Shown: positions 48,601 through 54,910 of the stretch, piece after piece | How positions within the stretch are numbered: the first letter of the stretch is position 1 | Layout of the letters: every line of letters starts with the position of its first letter | DNA from: Prevotella sp. | Lineage (GTDB): Bacteria > Bacteroidota > Bacteroidia > Bacteroidales > Bacteroidaceae | Reading direction: 5' to 3' | Length of the DNA: 54,910 bases | NCBI GenBank assembly: GCA_017619275.1 | Contig: JAFZSR010000012.1 | Location: 1 to 54,910 of the forward strand | The notes under the pieces: model-generated | Databases searched by the model: none | What the model was told of the DNA's origin: nothing | What the model saw: only the letters and a program-made list of their open reading frames with translations | Position numbers and translations under genes: made by a program

Positions 48601-49270
48601 CACCTCGGGTTTCGCCATTCAAATCAAAGCCAGCATTATCCTGATAATATATAATGTGGGCAACATTGTCCTTTAGTTTTGCGAAGCGCAGGCAGTTACC
48701 GTCGGTGTTGCGGTTGTAATTATGAATCTCTGCCCACACTCTATAATGGTCGCGAAACATAGCCACCGAGGTATTGGCAGCAGCAGAAATCTCAAATCCG
48801 CCATCGGTTCGTTGATGGAATATCAGTGGAGTAGCAGCGCTTTGGTCTGCCGTGCACTTAAACGAACCATCATCCAAATAAACATAATTTCCACTACGGC
48901 TTTGCAGCAGGAACTGATTCTCAGTATCAGTACTTACCAATTTCCACTGTATGTTATGCGTAAACGGGAGATAGTCTTTGGAGCGCACGACATTGCCCGC
49001 GCCCTGGTCTGACAGATAGCTGCGGTCGTAAGCATCATTCTTTTCTGTGACACGGCTTTGGTCAGCATTGATGGCAAGGCAATAGAACTGGACATAGTAA
49101 TAGTTTCCGTCATTGATGATATCAGCGGGATTCACCGTCTCGAAAGCATCGGGCAAGTCAAGATCCTGTGTCTGTGCCTTACTCTGTGTGCTAACAAAAG
49201 ACAAGACTCCGAACAGCATAACCGTGCGGAGCAGTGTGGTGGTACGTCTGAAAAGCTGTTTCATTTTCAT
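39680..49270 (-). CDS. Giant secreted multidomain protein with T9SS-like C-terminal tail
   Basis: This 3196-residue exported protein is one of the longest genes expected in such a genome. The signal peptide ends near residue 33 (VSTQSKA-QTQ). Near 70-200 is a lectin-like segment with repeated YVYLDDGSFK-type strands. Near 245-410 is a jelly-roll, CBM-like region ending FFDNIVMSVV, and a second similar region near 1450-1590 ends FMLDNIEVYTI. A VWTGGADNTDWNNDQNW motif lies near 2260. Around 2905-2935 two 15-residue acidic repeats read DDDDDPSTPEVP-like. The last 85 or so residues (VRCYDTGGRLVHAAQ..., GVYIIEAQTEH) resemble a T9SS type A sorting tail. It is probably displayed on or released from the cell surface. 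Function and ligand are unknown. Confidence 0.85.
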   Translation of the reverse strand: MKMKQLFRRTTTLLRTVMLFGVLSFVSTQSKAQTQDLDLPDAFETVNPADIINDGNYYYVQFYCLAINADQSRVTEKNDAYDRSYLSDQGAGNVVRSKDYLPFTHNIQWKLVSTDTENQFLLQSRSGNYVYLDDGSFKCTADQSAATPLIFHQRTDGGFEISAAANTSVAMFRDHYRVWAEIHNYNRNTDGNCLRFAKLKDNVAHIIYYQDNAGFDLNGETRGGVAGFTNPRHYLTNSGAGQSLITNGNLEGNDVSSFRKKERGVNNNNIQQASISNDGRWNSRGIKVSHPNTTNTDGAQDWDTQFFITTNENLPEGTRIHLEFDYRASQNANVDTQGHHNPGTYTNNDGVGRVYFETGWKHLSQDFQIHDGQNGITNTITFNLAVRRQATDYFFDNIVMSVVESDVSTRPSIMNTYDAWALPTAAAYHKDGLWQLEEADADGTFYIKKYGTNDYLNASNAGGASVLGAKSNTNGEYIITDPDANRYATVQNANSYDAVALNTDMFYYWDGVGADANHATPPGNLNVESHLNQTLNPGNVVFGTGTVYYLTYADLTGCQKIVFEGTAGMELRVLLNRQVPVDGGDQNGGDLEEKRCTFDENGKAEVDVSDLPYVHLNSIKVRTNSGQVSSVTLQYPRYLTHSTDGNLVTQSNGNAGNLWGFLPVEVPTLNEDRTYKVVLKFAGNLMVNYGGGASDLDTENPDLWHLEQLDDYNHFRFGAYENYLVANGVVSGVSDARIYTYTDAAAVAGGDFDFVWYRTPEYEREVTHKISYLYDYAQQYGEYDLGKQGLATEAQSDWWNYEKRTQKVNHFEITHYIKFGETVQFSMPTVLNADNDHRMFQRWYNYDKETDIMGLLSHVSLNSSDGTVPYYLYKNGMVTGERLYWGDPVEGNRNPYLNAGQNPYALRYFNFTNSDGKRFTVAADVSRYSDMTYLNPESPLEDDLEEPSLTMRYIYYMRDAKEMAANLTSKPEQETTDVDDKKWLESKVFHFPSKPLAYEKEKLVGYRGEFIGIRHIFSDYWVFSEDDDVTEYNDGIRNGTNIDYLNNHLVSAVTNRNGGNIEVEIYDEGQTGIRLGGYNPDITLRNKEAWGDVVPQVGDYIRVYYTDRVNDGGDNNFNPWWKHWYNNDNNAPADWDSFQNSMNQNNNITDEYFQAQITSNDDLNEIIEHGLRFQGRGFTMVGVDLVRDNATIRTILRRNQGFGGWNVIVDVPPVNVANVEGDDDAYQGFFFYDKMYPYWDDKTSYGDSRFVSFRYPSDGNGGVKEVENTGENHKAYLRVYLRNPNNNKRYQIAQFTIIFDKDSETLPWKSVDGSVNDVENGVINYVQGTKRDPFNLRQSAGKPIAKITFDYPAGDTYHFPSVGDTRHANYPNPFGPGGTIANSSPIPLTFDKTNYSFDGDDCNWAAYAMVGQKSTRWGMQQMCMPANHGSRNNGGVIQNGSYGYAIAPDEGYQSGFLYIDASEQPGDICSAPFVGDFCAGDHLMISGWITGCNIAGGNDSRCPGGITLTIKGEHTVQGKKVTETLYRFCPGQVYELDDGTVPGEPGNIPGAYQNLHHVVWQQFYFEFIVQEKFDRHWLEVNNNCVSSTGGDFMLDNIEVYTIVPEIEPQINTPICIDKDGTVDMRLLKLNVDFNKQKSSAEVNPNAVDNPYIGFVFLEKDKFLSTLKAGKTGLANVSLEELADSIMRGKYTLPHTDAAYRAAFDAAFLGGKTKIWKSDAPETNMGAGLMYFQWSTTFENDAIQPVYSFREAITKQSPVFRETDAEGFRYLVLNGNYPELPWKASTDYYIIPTNALIPADRLADEIYSTFNLCSESCVRASVFQVEPPLHILSMEPNDDVYNLEVCEGKIPTLVAELTGFTYDGEEVSLQDLNYDWWLGDLTPPVDENDTEHPIFATLENYHKQKKTVTVQTESGSVTEEVRLDEALYRMRLYYPDITSLEGVIPQSPDPNDATDVRPELTPHMIAYLQELVDAGQLVLHQSSISAQAKRASADDPYFYLVACPIHDGYFDQALNHDGHNDVYYFCDEPQGVRIKVIDKAPTLKAGFVSGENGFSEYHYVFPEGTDPVLSIRLAKREQFETVQHGYVDEEPVLPTEENGPDADVADQLHYLWLPIRNAVVGSEGSESVIRNSEDYNVYLASTDDPKWDKKIQKAMRARVPSLPIFGKIVTLNAIDTQKFNGGNENDLNRLCIYFVKKLFSAEDEGTTGTDDVNNEDKYLQVREGYNYTLSLPFREDGENTCDGTLLINVKIVPDYEVWTGGADNTDWNNDQNWRRADGNTTTSTSVTSDGSKRNSNELYRSDDLPDDSKLKTYMTNYTNYRTAKDRILRKGFAPLYCTHILLKSNEWGNAPQLYDGLAGKPTLEASPFPNLRDKDGWDGTVTDETNNTVATKATATPILRFDMQARLYDIWPDTYGKDTNGDDIYPNKGREGDLIAEMYQINSCDEIAFQPGAELLNAHLLNYNNAWVEYRLDMNRWYLLGSPLQGTISGEWYAPSGETDTPLQAKVTGTGYNSNGAAQQTTTYYEPVTFGTGYDRYSPAIFQRSRDKAKAVLYEVGAEYANNDDSQTQNLGLTEQGLWVNNGASWNTAAADDYLDRLGYKPMGGNKANVAIKGVWSNTYNDAIVDYTKGGFSVMVLNNLKTGKNTNPAIVRLPKEDTMYDYYKYEWTGANDGGTDTELTGDEGVQAIKNRAKNRGRLKTDLLLPASTQKTETTASRYGDQRTFTRLPVKEEDLTEMNNSFVAQDNDYPATAGFFTEAVPVGESSLGYYLVENPFPCGLSMEAFFAANPKLQKKYWLLTKTGQHLVQYADDQWISPTVEDATDPTVLHFATAQAVLAPGQGFFVQADPNYTDNDVVATDDIGTTTTITFNREMQAQSRFGVKNGSEEFTIVVGTQQKMETKTIELTYDDDDDPSTPEVPLMIDDDDDPDTPEVQATTEVTVPVVDSSGNYVLEDITEDIVITTYVQDTDTDNQFPLLARTRAAGSDLSGMVITARRDSLQSSALVRELFSASNDFLPLEDTEVFLNSDLKQVPTVYTLCGRLATTINSIHEFRCLPVGVESNSSAPCTLTFEGVEHLGDSVAFYDAVERTLTPLKSGMKFKVSGQTQNRYYLVRSLNLEEAAVETHLQIFTEGLTAKVIASTQEPLTSVRCYDTGGRLVHAAQPQTPDYSFTLASAGVYIIEAQTEHDRKSQKHICK
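40478..40568 (-). repeat. 45-bp tandem repeat coding for acidic DDDDDPxTPEV units
   Basis: Two adjacent copies of a 45-base (15-codon) unit within the giant gene encode DDDDDPSTPEVPLMI and DDDDDPDTPEVQATT. The copies differ at a few bases. The Asp runs could bind calcium or form a flexible linker. Confidence 0.8.
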
Positions 49271-49367
49271 CGCTTTATCTCGATTTATTGTCGTGTATTA
49301 TTCTTTCTATTTTGTTCGAGCGGATTCTGCAATGCGCTCATTGGATTATAAAAACGATACTCCTTGC

Positions 49368-49389
49368 AGCCAGATTCTCAAATCCGGCT
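49368..49389 (-). other. Small hairpin in the long leader of the giant gene
   Basis: AGCCAGATT (49368-49376) pairs with AATCCGGCT (49381-49389) with one A-C mismatch, which would be a G-U pair in the minus-strand RNA. The four-base loop makes it a stable stem about 100 bases before the start codon. Confidence 0.5.
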
Positions 49390-49613
49390 GAACGGGGAAT
49401 CGGGAGGGTTGGGCGTAGGTGCTGTTTTCGAGGTATCTGCAAAAGCTAATACACCTTGAAATGTGGATATATGGAGCATGGCTATGCCATGAAAGTATAA
49501 TTGTTTCATTCCAATGTTTTATGTAGTCAGAGTATTGGTTTTTACTGAGTCCTTCTTCTGCTTCTTCACCCCTTGACCATTAGGGAGAAGGCAGAGAAAA
49601 CCCAATTTGGGTA

Positions 49614-49621
49614 CAAAGTTA
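49614..49621 (-). promoter_or_regulatory. -7 box for the giant gene
   Basis: The minus strand reads TAACTTTG. It is the best match upstream of the giant gene, about 340 bases from the start codon, which would give an unusually long 5' leader. A closer weak promoter cannot be excluded. Confidence 0.4.
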
Positions 49622-49795
49622 TAACATTTTTTTGAAACTCGTGATTAATTTTCCGTTTTTTTAATAGTAATGATTAAAATGTTTTAAAATTTTACTCAAG
49701 AGATATTTATTCTAAGGACTATTAAGATTGATGAAGGTAAATCGTTTTTATAGAGTAATAATATTTTATGGTTACTTAAGTCGAAAAGTTCATTT

Positions 49796-49873
49796 TATGA
49801 CGTAGTTTTTATATTTTACGACGTAGTTTATAAAGATTACGACATGATTTATATATTTTGCGACGTGGTTTAG
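49796..49873. repeat. 21-bp palindromic-box array, copy 4 (no leader)
   Basis: Four units of 21 bases (TATGACGTAGT-, TACGACGTAGT-, TACGACATGAT- and TGCGACGTGGT-type) with TTTATA spacers are present. The leader found beside the other three copies was not seen on either side. It lies in AT-rich DNA between the small peptide gene and the giant gene. Confidence 0.75.
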
Positions 49874-49986
49874 AGTTTTTGTGCCGTCAGGCGTTAATCT
49901 ACCGATGAGTGTCTAAGTACTTATACGACTAAAAGGATTGTCCTTCGAGTCCGTAGAAGAAACTTTTCATGTTTCCTAAAAATATT

Positions 49987-50039
49987 CTACGGAGCCAAGG
50001 ACGTAGGGAGCAGTGCTCCTTTCCTCCCTGACTCCGTAG
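49987..50039 (-). terminator. Terminator-like structure after the small peptide gene
   Basis: CTACGGAG (49987-49994) pairs with CTCCGTAG (50032-50039), with an inner GGGAG..CTCCC stem. On the minus strand AATATTTTT follows. A further copy, TCCGTAGAA at 49950-49958, can pair with the middle arm instead, so two structures compete. Confidence 0.65.
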
Positions 50040-50076
50040 ATGGTCAGAATGTGGAGTAAAGTTCGTTCAGACGGGT

Positions 50077-50280
50077 TTAGAAATCATCGTCGAAGTTCCA
50101 AGGGCCAAAGCCTCGGCCCATAGCGCCGCTCCAGGCATCGCCTTCGCCGCCCAGGACGAAGTTATCGCTGGTATCGACGCCAGTGATGTTGATGTCGGTC
50201 AGTGAGCTGACCAAGAGTTCCTCTTCCATTTGGGCCTCATAAGCCTCGATAAGGGGCTTCGTATATTCTTTCTTTGTCAT
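50077..50280 (-). CDS. Small peptide of the Bacteroidales K-x-Y-x-x-P type, unknown function
   Basis: This 67-residue protein starts MTKKEYTKPLIEAYEAQ, followed by an acidic helix and LLVSSLTDINITG. The C-terminal half is rich in Gly and aromatic residues (GGEGDAWSGAMGRGFGPWN) and ends with an acidic FDDDF. Short proteins with this layout (KKEYxKP start, Gly/Trp-rich tail) recur in Prevotella and Bacteroides genomes as I recall; their role is unknown. A precursor-like leader/core look is noticeable, but no modifying enzyme, protease or exporter is nearby. It lies 57 bases downstream of the FN3/adhesin gene and is probably co-transcribed with it. A terminator-like structure follows. Confidence 0.65.
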   Translation of the reverse strand: MTKKEYTKPLIEAYEAQMEEELLVSSLTDINITGVDTSDNFVLGGEGDAWSGAMGRGFGPWNFDDDF

Positions 50281-50337
50281 AGTTCCATTCTTTGTTAATC
50301 TGATTTACCATAAAAATCACATACATAAGGCCTTGAC

Positions 50338-53300
50338 TTACTTCTTAACGACCTTCTTTCCGTTCACGATGTACACACCCTTATGCAGGGGTTGAACGCA
50401 GACGCGGCGCCCCTGCAGGTCGAAGGTGCCCTCAACGGCCGGTTGTCCGTTCTCGATTTCCTGGATTCCCGTTGCCTCTTCGCCTTCGATGTTCAGGTTG
50501 AAGGCACGGATGCCAGCGGCTGTGTCCTTCAGCTGGAAGTAGCCACGGAAACCCTTCATGTAGCTGCTCTGTTCCTCGGGATTATTCACCACTGTGGGGG
50601 TGAGGAGCGTGTTGTTTGCTCCGAGGAAGAGCACTCTATTGGCGTTGCTTTCATTGCCTTCCGGCCCTGTGACGAGGGTCTTGCCCAAGGTGGGGACGAA
50701 GATCACATCGTCGGTGCTGACGGGGGCAGCATCCTTGCTGATGATGGCATCGGGGAAATCAGCGTAATTCAGGGGGAACTCAGTTAATCCCTGCGAAGTC
50801 ACCTTCACGAGGTAAGGTTTGCCAGCTTTCATGCTTGTGACATCCTGGAAGTTCAGGGTCAGCACGCCGTCTTCAATCTTCGAACTGGCCAGTTCCTTCA
50901 TCGTCATACTCATGTCAAACAGAACCAGCATATCGTTGATATCTCTAAAAGTATCTTCATTTACATCGAAGGGCACTGCCAAGGTGTTGTAGCCCTGCAG
51001 CAAGGTGCGCGTCAGGGTGACGTTGGCCTCATAGCCATTCCACTCAGCGAGGATGTCGGTGTTATCGTCCTCTTCGTTAAGTGCCAGTGCGCTCTCATAA
51101 GCCACTGTCACTTCCACATCTTCTGACGGCATGAGGAAAATCCATCTGTTTGATCCACCCACTGCTGCGGCCTTGCCGTTGGCCTCTACGCTTCCCACTT
51201 TCTTTTGGGCTCCAAAAGTCAGGGAAACGATTTGGCCTTCTGGGGCGGGGTTGGCACTGACTTTCCAAGTGTCGGCCAGCGGCGTTCCAGCGGCGAAGGT
51301 CACCTCATAGGCGTGAGCTTTGGTGGTGAAAGTGCTTTCGGTCCATTCGGTGGTGCCTTTCTCCGTGATGCCCTGCACCTGCCACTCGTAGTCCGTACCC
51401 GAAGTAAGGTCGGCGACAGCGAGGGTCGGCTCGCTGGTAGTGGCAGCAATCCACTCACCGGCAGGAACGACATTATAGAGACCGAAATCATCAATAAAAA
51501 GGTAGTTCTTGTCGGTGTCAACATGATGGATGGCGATATATCCTTTCTGTCCTGCGTATTCACTCAGGTCGATGCGAACCTCATTCCAATCGCCTGTTGC
51601 TGAAGCTTGTGCCAATGGGCGCAGTGTCTTTGTAAAGGAAGCATTTTTGTTGTCGGTTAACGACAGGAGCACTTCGTAGGAGTCGGGTAATTGCGGACTG
51701 GTTTGCTCATAATAAATGAGCATTCCACCCAGTTCCAATTGAGGAGTGATGAGCCAGTTGTCGGCATGAAGGGCCTCTCCTACCCAACTCCATGAACTAG
51801 CTACATAGCTGCCGCTCATTGCAGGAGCAGCTGTTGACACCATTTCAGCAATATAGTCATACCAACCTTCTTTTCCACTTATCACGTCGCCTTCGGCGCG
51901 GATGGTCCAGTTGCCCAATCCTCCTTCAAAATCATCCACCCATACAGGCTCGTAGATAGGAGTCGTTCTGTACTGCACGTTATAGCTGTTTTGATTGCCA
52001 GTCCAATTGAACGTGGCAGCGGTGTAGTCGATGTCGGTGACAGCCAGGTTGAAAGGAGGCTCGTTTTCAGGATATGTCTTGAATGCGTCGTTTACCCATT
52101 CACTCTCGCCGTCGGCATAAACGGCTTTTACTCTGACTGAGTAATATGTCTTGGGGTCTAATTCTGTCAGGGTGTAAGGCGAGGCGGCATCTGTTATCGT
52201 CGTCCAACTCATCGTTGAAGGATCGTCAATGCCTCCTATTTCGGCTCGAATCATGAAAGTAAGTCCATTAATACCGAAATTGACGATGTCGGACCAATTG
52301 CCGTTGATTTCTACCCATCTTCCATTGGGGTCTTCAAGCACATCTTGGCTGGCTGCGGCCACATAATCCGCCCCACTCTCAAAACTAAAGACCACCCAAA
52401 CGTTCTTCGTGTCGTCGATTGCCAAGTTGTTGAAATCGAATTCCACAAAGCCATCCACGCCCGTTAAGCTGACGGACTTCGAGGCAACCAGATTGGTGGG
52501 AGCATTTGCGCCATCATTGTAAATGTTGAGGGTTCCTTCCATTTCAGCAACATCGTAAACTTTTACTTTTTTCAGAGCATCACCCATGAATGAGCCTGCG
52601 GGGAACATTACACCCCATGAGAATGGTTCGCCAATTCCGATAGAACTATAATGTGTTCCATTGTCATAATGATAGCACTCGCTATCGGCATAACCTTTGG
52701 CATATTGCAACTCCGCTCTGAGCGCCCTGCCATCTAAGTTCCAGCTTACATTGGCTGTTGTGGCAGTGACATTGTCGACCATTAGTGTAGATGGCTTGGG
52801 GAATTCGCTGTTATCAATTTCATAGAGCACATCGCCTGTTGCCAAGGAAGTTCCTATTCCAGAGAATAATGTTTCGCCGAGCTCGTTGGAGAATGTCCAT
52901 GAAGTTTCTTCAGCATAGTTGCCTTTCACCCATACAAACTTTACATACTGAGCACAAATATGGAGTGAGCCAGAGGCAGAAGCGCCACTCGAGAGGGTCA
53001 ATATAGCAATCACCTCATCATTCTCATCAATCACTTGGATGGCATTGCCATTCCATCCATCGCCGTATGAGTCGGTCAGCGTATAGTTAAGGACCAATGG
53101 ATCCAGACATCCGTCGGTAGTGAAGCTGACGGGGTAAGTCCAACTGCTGGTGCTGCCATTGCCACAGTCGGCCTTCACTTTCACCTCGTAGGTTGTCGAC
53201 AGTACAAGATTGGTCAGCGTATAAGGATTCTCAGTGACGGATATGATGGTGCCGTTCACGTCGATGTTCCAAGCCGTTGCGTCCGACGTCCAGCTCACCT

Positions 53301-54645
53301 GGGCAGTAGTGCCGCCGGTGTAGTCGACGGTCAAGCCAGTGGGCTTGGAACAGTCGGTAGGAACCTCAAAGATGAAGTCATCTAAACACAGTTTGAGTTG
53401 GTTATCTGAAGTATGTTTGATGGCCACAAATTTCACATCTTTGGTCAGGATGGTACTTGTGTACTCCGTCCATTGCGTGTCTTCAGCGGTCAACTCATCG
53501 CTCCAAGTGAAGGCATCGATATCGCTTGTTGTAGTGGAATAGCCCACACAGAATGTTTCTGGATAATCAGCACTACAGTTTTTATAACAGAAAGAAACGC
53601 TAATTCCATTTTCTGTGCCTTCCAGCTCCGGTGATATGAGGTACTGGGGAGGATTGGAGGTATAATTGAATACGAAACCATAGTTGCCAGTATGTGCCGC
53701 ATCCTCCATCAAGCCCGAAATAGAAACGCAATCCACCATTGTCCAGCCGTCGAAGCCATCCTCAAAACCGTAGACGTAAGGCAGGGTTTTCACTGGAAGC
53801 GTAGTGAAGCTGATAGGTTGGGTCCATTCGCTGTAGTTGTTGTCGCCATAGTCACTGCATACCTTCACCTTATAGGTTGTTCCAGGCACCAAGCCCAACA
53901 GTTCTTTGCTGGTAGTGGTGCTGGAGTAGTATTCAACGTTTGCCTCGTCCGTCGCCTTCCAGATGGCGATACTCCATGCGGCCTCATCCTTGCCTGGTGT
54001 CCAGCTGATAGTGGCAGAGTTCTTGGTGATGTTGCTTGCCATCAGCGTGTAGGGGGCGGGATACGCAGTAGCAGTGCTAATGACGATGTCGTCCACATTG
54101 AGGCGGAAATAGTCCGTACAATCGAAGTGGCGAATGGCCACATAGCCCACCTGATCTTCATATTCGTTGAGGTCAACCACGAATTGGTACCAGTTGCCCT
54201 GTGCTCTCCTTGTGCCACGGACAGCGGCCATGTCGCTCTCCCAAATGGTGGTAAATGCTTTGGCATCGTCGTTGACAGTGGTGGAAACGGCTACACCGAA
54301 ATGCTCAGTAGCCCACTGTTCATCTTGGGCGCAGGCCCAGAAGGAAATGGTTCCACCAAGGGGCACCAGGGGCGATACCAGATAATTGTCGGGGGTGAGA
54401 GCGCCACTTTCATAGCTGGCAGAAGTGGCTAAGCCCACAGAATTGTTGTGGCCAGGAATGTCTTCAATGTCGAGAGCATACCAGTCTTTTCCATCGCCGT
54501 CGGCATCAATAGTGGTCCAGACGCCAAGAGAACCGTCTTCAAAGTCGGCTACCAAAGGCAGCGTTACCGTTTGTGCTTGGATAGCCAATGGCGAGAGAGC
54601 CGCCATCAGCAGAAGCAAAGCACGACGAAAGGATTTCTTTTTCAT
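50338..54645 (-). CDS. Secreted cleaved-adhesin / fibronectin type III protein with T9SS tail
   Basis: From the ATG at 54645 this is a 1435-residue protein with a signal peptide ending near residue 25 (LSPLAIQAQ); an ATG at 54678 would add eleven residues. The first cleaved-adhesin (choice-of-anchor J) domain spans about 25-190 (DFEDGSLGVWTTIDADGDG, then DNYLVSPLV and HFDCTDYFRLNVDDIVI). Fibronectin type III domains follow, alternating with a second (about 290-430) and third (about 925-1080) adhesin domain, plus a DSYGDGWNGNAI module near 520. The end, GIQEIENGQPAVEG...FDLQGRRV..., KGVYIVNGKKVVKK, is a T9SS-type sorting tail. Gingipain-associated adhesins use the same domains. It is likely surface-attached and binds host or dietary ligands. 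Confidence 0.92.
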   Translation of the reverse strand: MKKKSFRRALLLLMAALSPLAIQAQTVTLPLVADFEDGSLGVWTTIDADGDGKDWYALDIEDIPGHNNSVGLATSASYESGALTPDNYLVSPLVPLGGTISFWACAQDEQWATEHFGVAVSTTVNDDAKAFTTIWESDMAAVRGTRRAQGNWYQFVVDLNEYEDQVGYVAIRHFDCTDYFRLNVDDIVISTATAYPAPYTLMASNITKNSATISWTPGKDEAAWSIAIWKATDEANVEYYSSTTTSKELLGLVPGTTYKVKVCSDYGDNNYSEWTQPISFTTLPVKTLPYVYGFEDGFDGWTMVDCVSISGLMEDAAHTGNYGFVFNYTSNPPQYLISPELEGTENGISVSFCYKNCSADYPETFCVGYSTTTSDIDAFTWSDELTAEDTQWTEYTSTILTKDVKFVAIKHTSDNQLKLCLDDFIFEVPTDCSKPTGLTVDYTGGTTAQVSWTSDATAWNIDVNGTIISVTENPYTLTNLVLSTTYEVKVKADCGNGSTSSWTYPVSFTTDGCLDPLVLNYTLTDSYGDGWNGNAIQVIDENDEVIAILTLSSGASASGSLHICAQYVKFVWVKGNYAEETSWTFSNELGETLFSGIGTSLATGDVLYEIDNSEFPKPSTLMVDNVTATTANVSWNLDGRALRAELQYAKGYADSECYHYDNGTHYSSIGIGEPFSWGVMFPAGSFMGDALKKVKVYDVAEMEGTLNIYNDGANAPTNLVASKSVSLTGVDGFVEFDFNNLAIDDTKNVWVVFSFESGADYVAAASQDVLEDPNGRWVEINGNWSDIVNFGINGLTFMIRAEIGGIDDPSTMSWTTITDAASPYTLTELDPKTYYSVRVKAVYADGESEWVNDAFKTYPENEPPFNLAVTDIDYTAATFNWTGNQNSYNVQYRTTPIYEPVWVDDFEGGLGNWTIRAEGDVISGKEGWYDYIAEMVSTAAPAMSGSYVASSWSWVGEALHADNWLITPQLELGGMLIYYEQTSPQLPDSYEVLLSLTDNKNASFTKTLRPLAQASATGDWNEVRIDLSEYAGQKGYIAIHHVDTDKNYLFIDDFGLYNVVPAGEWIAATTSEPTLAVADLTSGTDYEWQVQGITEKGTTEWTESTFTTKAHAYEVTFAAGTPLADTWKVSANPAPEGQIVSLTFGAQKKVGSVEANGKAAAVGGSNRWIFLMPSEDVEVTVAYESALALNEEDDNTDILAEWNGYEANVTLTRTLLQGYNTLAVPFDVNEDTFRDINDMLVLFDMSMTMKELASSKIEDGVLTLNFQDVTSMKAGKPYLVKVTSQGLTEFPLNYADFPDAIISKDAAPVSTDDVIFVPTLGKTLVTGPEGNESNANRVLFLGANNTLLTPTVVNNPEEQSSYMKGFRGYFQLKDTAAGIRAFNLNIEGEEATGIQEIENGQPAVEGTFDLQGRRVCVQPLHKGVYIVNGKKVVKK

Positions 54646-54910
54646 ACGCAAATTGTTTAAATAATTCAAGTTTCGCAAGTACTTACCCCGGCTCGGGTCT
54701 CATAACCACCGTCGTGAAACGCGACAGTGGGATTTGCTCTCCATACACAGATATGCGACTTTGTGACTAGTGACTTTGTGACATTAAGGAGGTTGAATAT
54801 GGTGGGGAAGAAAAAGAGGGTATTGTATTTTATATATTATTAATAATAATTATATATTATTTATATATAGTTATATTGCAGGGAGGGGCGCACACATAGC
54901 GGAGGTGCTT
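54646..54910. other. Upstream region of the adhesin/FN3 gene
   Basis: This 265-base stretch reaches the window edge and ends in a very AT-rich run (about 54825-54880). No exact TAnnTTTG box was found on the minus strand. A direct repeat of GACTTTGTGAC occurs at 54757-54767 and 54772-54782. No gene is supported. Confidence 0.6.
54757..54782. repeat. Direct repeat of GACTTTGTGAC, possible operator
   Basis: Two exact copies lie 15 bases apart, about 110 bases upstream of the adhesin/FN3 start. Spacing and length fit a protein-binding site pair, but no regulator is known. Confidence 0.45.

Larger units (their letters stand above)
49271..50076. other. 806-base gap between the giant gene and the small peptide gene
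   Basis: No gene is supported here. It contains a small hairpin in the probable giant-gene leader (49368-49389), a -7 box (49614-49621), a very AT-rich part (about 49620-49800), the fourth 21-bp array (49796-49873), and the terminator-like structure after the small peptide gene (49987-50039). Confidence 0.7.

Noticed and set aside
50077-50280. A RiPP gene cluster
   Set aside because: The peptide looks precursor-like, but no radical-SAM, lanthionine, YcaO or peptidase-exporter gene lies in the neighbourhood.

Overview
The window looks like a chromosomal segment of a Bacteroidales bacterium, most likely a Prevotella-type species. Four things point there: repeated -7 boxes of the Bacteroidetes form TAnnTTTG upstream of genes, very large secreted proteins with type IX secretion (T9SS) C-terminal tails, a SusB-like GH97 glucosidase with a GldB-like lipoprotein, and the neighbouring lon, tgt, lptG/F-type and der genes. 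No rRNA, tRNA, CRISPR array, transposase or phage gene was seen.

Layout. 1-750: intergenic, repeat-rich. 749-4398 (minus): pheT, a small GxxExxY nuclease-like gene, yebC. 4567-5454: dapA. 5494-11258 (minus): a two-gene unit of a 1603-residue helicase-nuclease and a PP2C phosphatase. 11407-13644: GH97. 14024-20741: lon, tgt, LptF/LptG-type permease, der, small lipoprotein. 20711-21940 (minus): a protein resembling the sugar-isomerase fold. 22103-25437: DUF5009-type membrane protein, two small exported proteins, DHH phosphoesterase. 25778-28711: surface-glycan genes (GT-like, LicD, glycosyltransferase). 28717-32078 (minus): DUF4861, yicC, gmk, nadD. 32220-33038: GldB-like lipoprotein. 33340-39559: TolC / MacA-like / MacB-like exporter with an AEC transporter. 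39680-54645 (minus): a 3196-residue secreted protein, a 67-residue peptide and a 1435-residue adhesin/FN3 protein.

The most unusual content is repeat biology. Two small PD-(D/E)XK-type nuclease genes (GxxExxY at 1510-1902, DUF559 at 35982-36350) each sit inside an inverted-repeat cassette that fills nearly the whole gap between two co-directional operon genes. Short relatives of the DUF559 cassette ends (a CCCACCCCC...CCCCTCCCG hairpin repeat, 126-155 bp) occur three more times. One gives tgt its start codon and N-terminus, one fills the ATPase-permease gap, and one lies in frame inside the AEC transporter as 42 extra codons. The same element frame is read in all the host proteins. I suggest these are nuclease-linked mobile palindromic elements with short non-autonomous relatives.

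A second repeat family occurs four times in intergenic gaps. It is an array of near-palindromic 13-bp boxes at a 21-bp period, in three copies next to a conserved leader. A third, with a 9-bp period and inverted arms, lies at 234-570. The helicase-nuclease plus PP2C pair is the best candidate for a defence or DNA-processing system.
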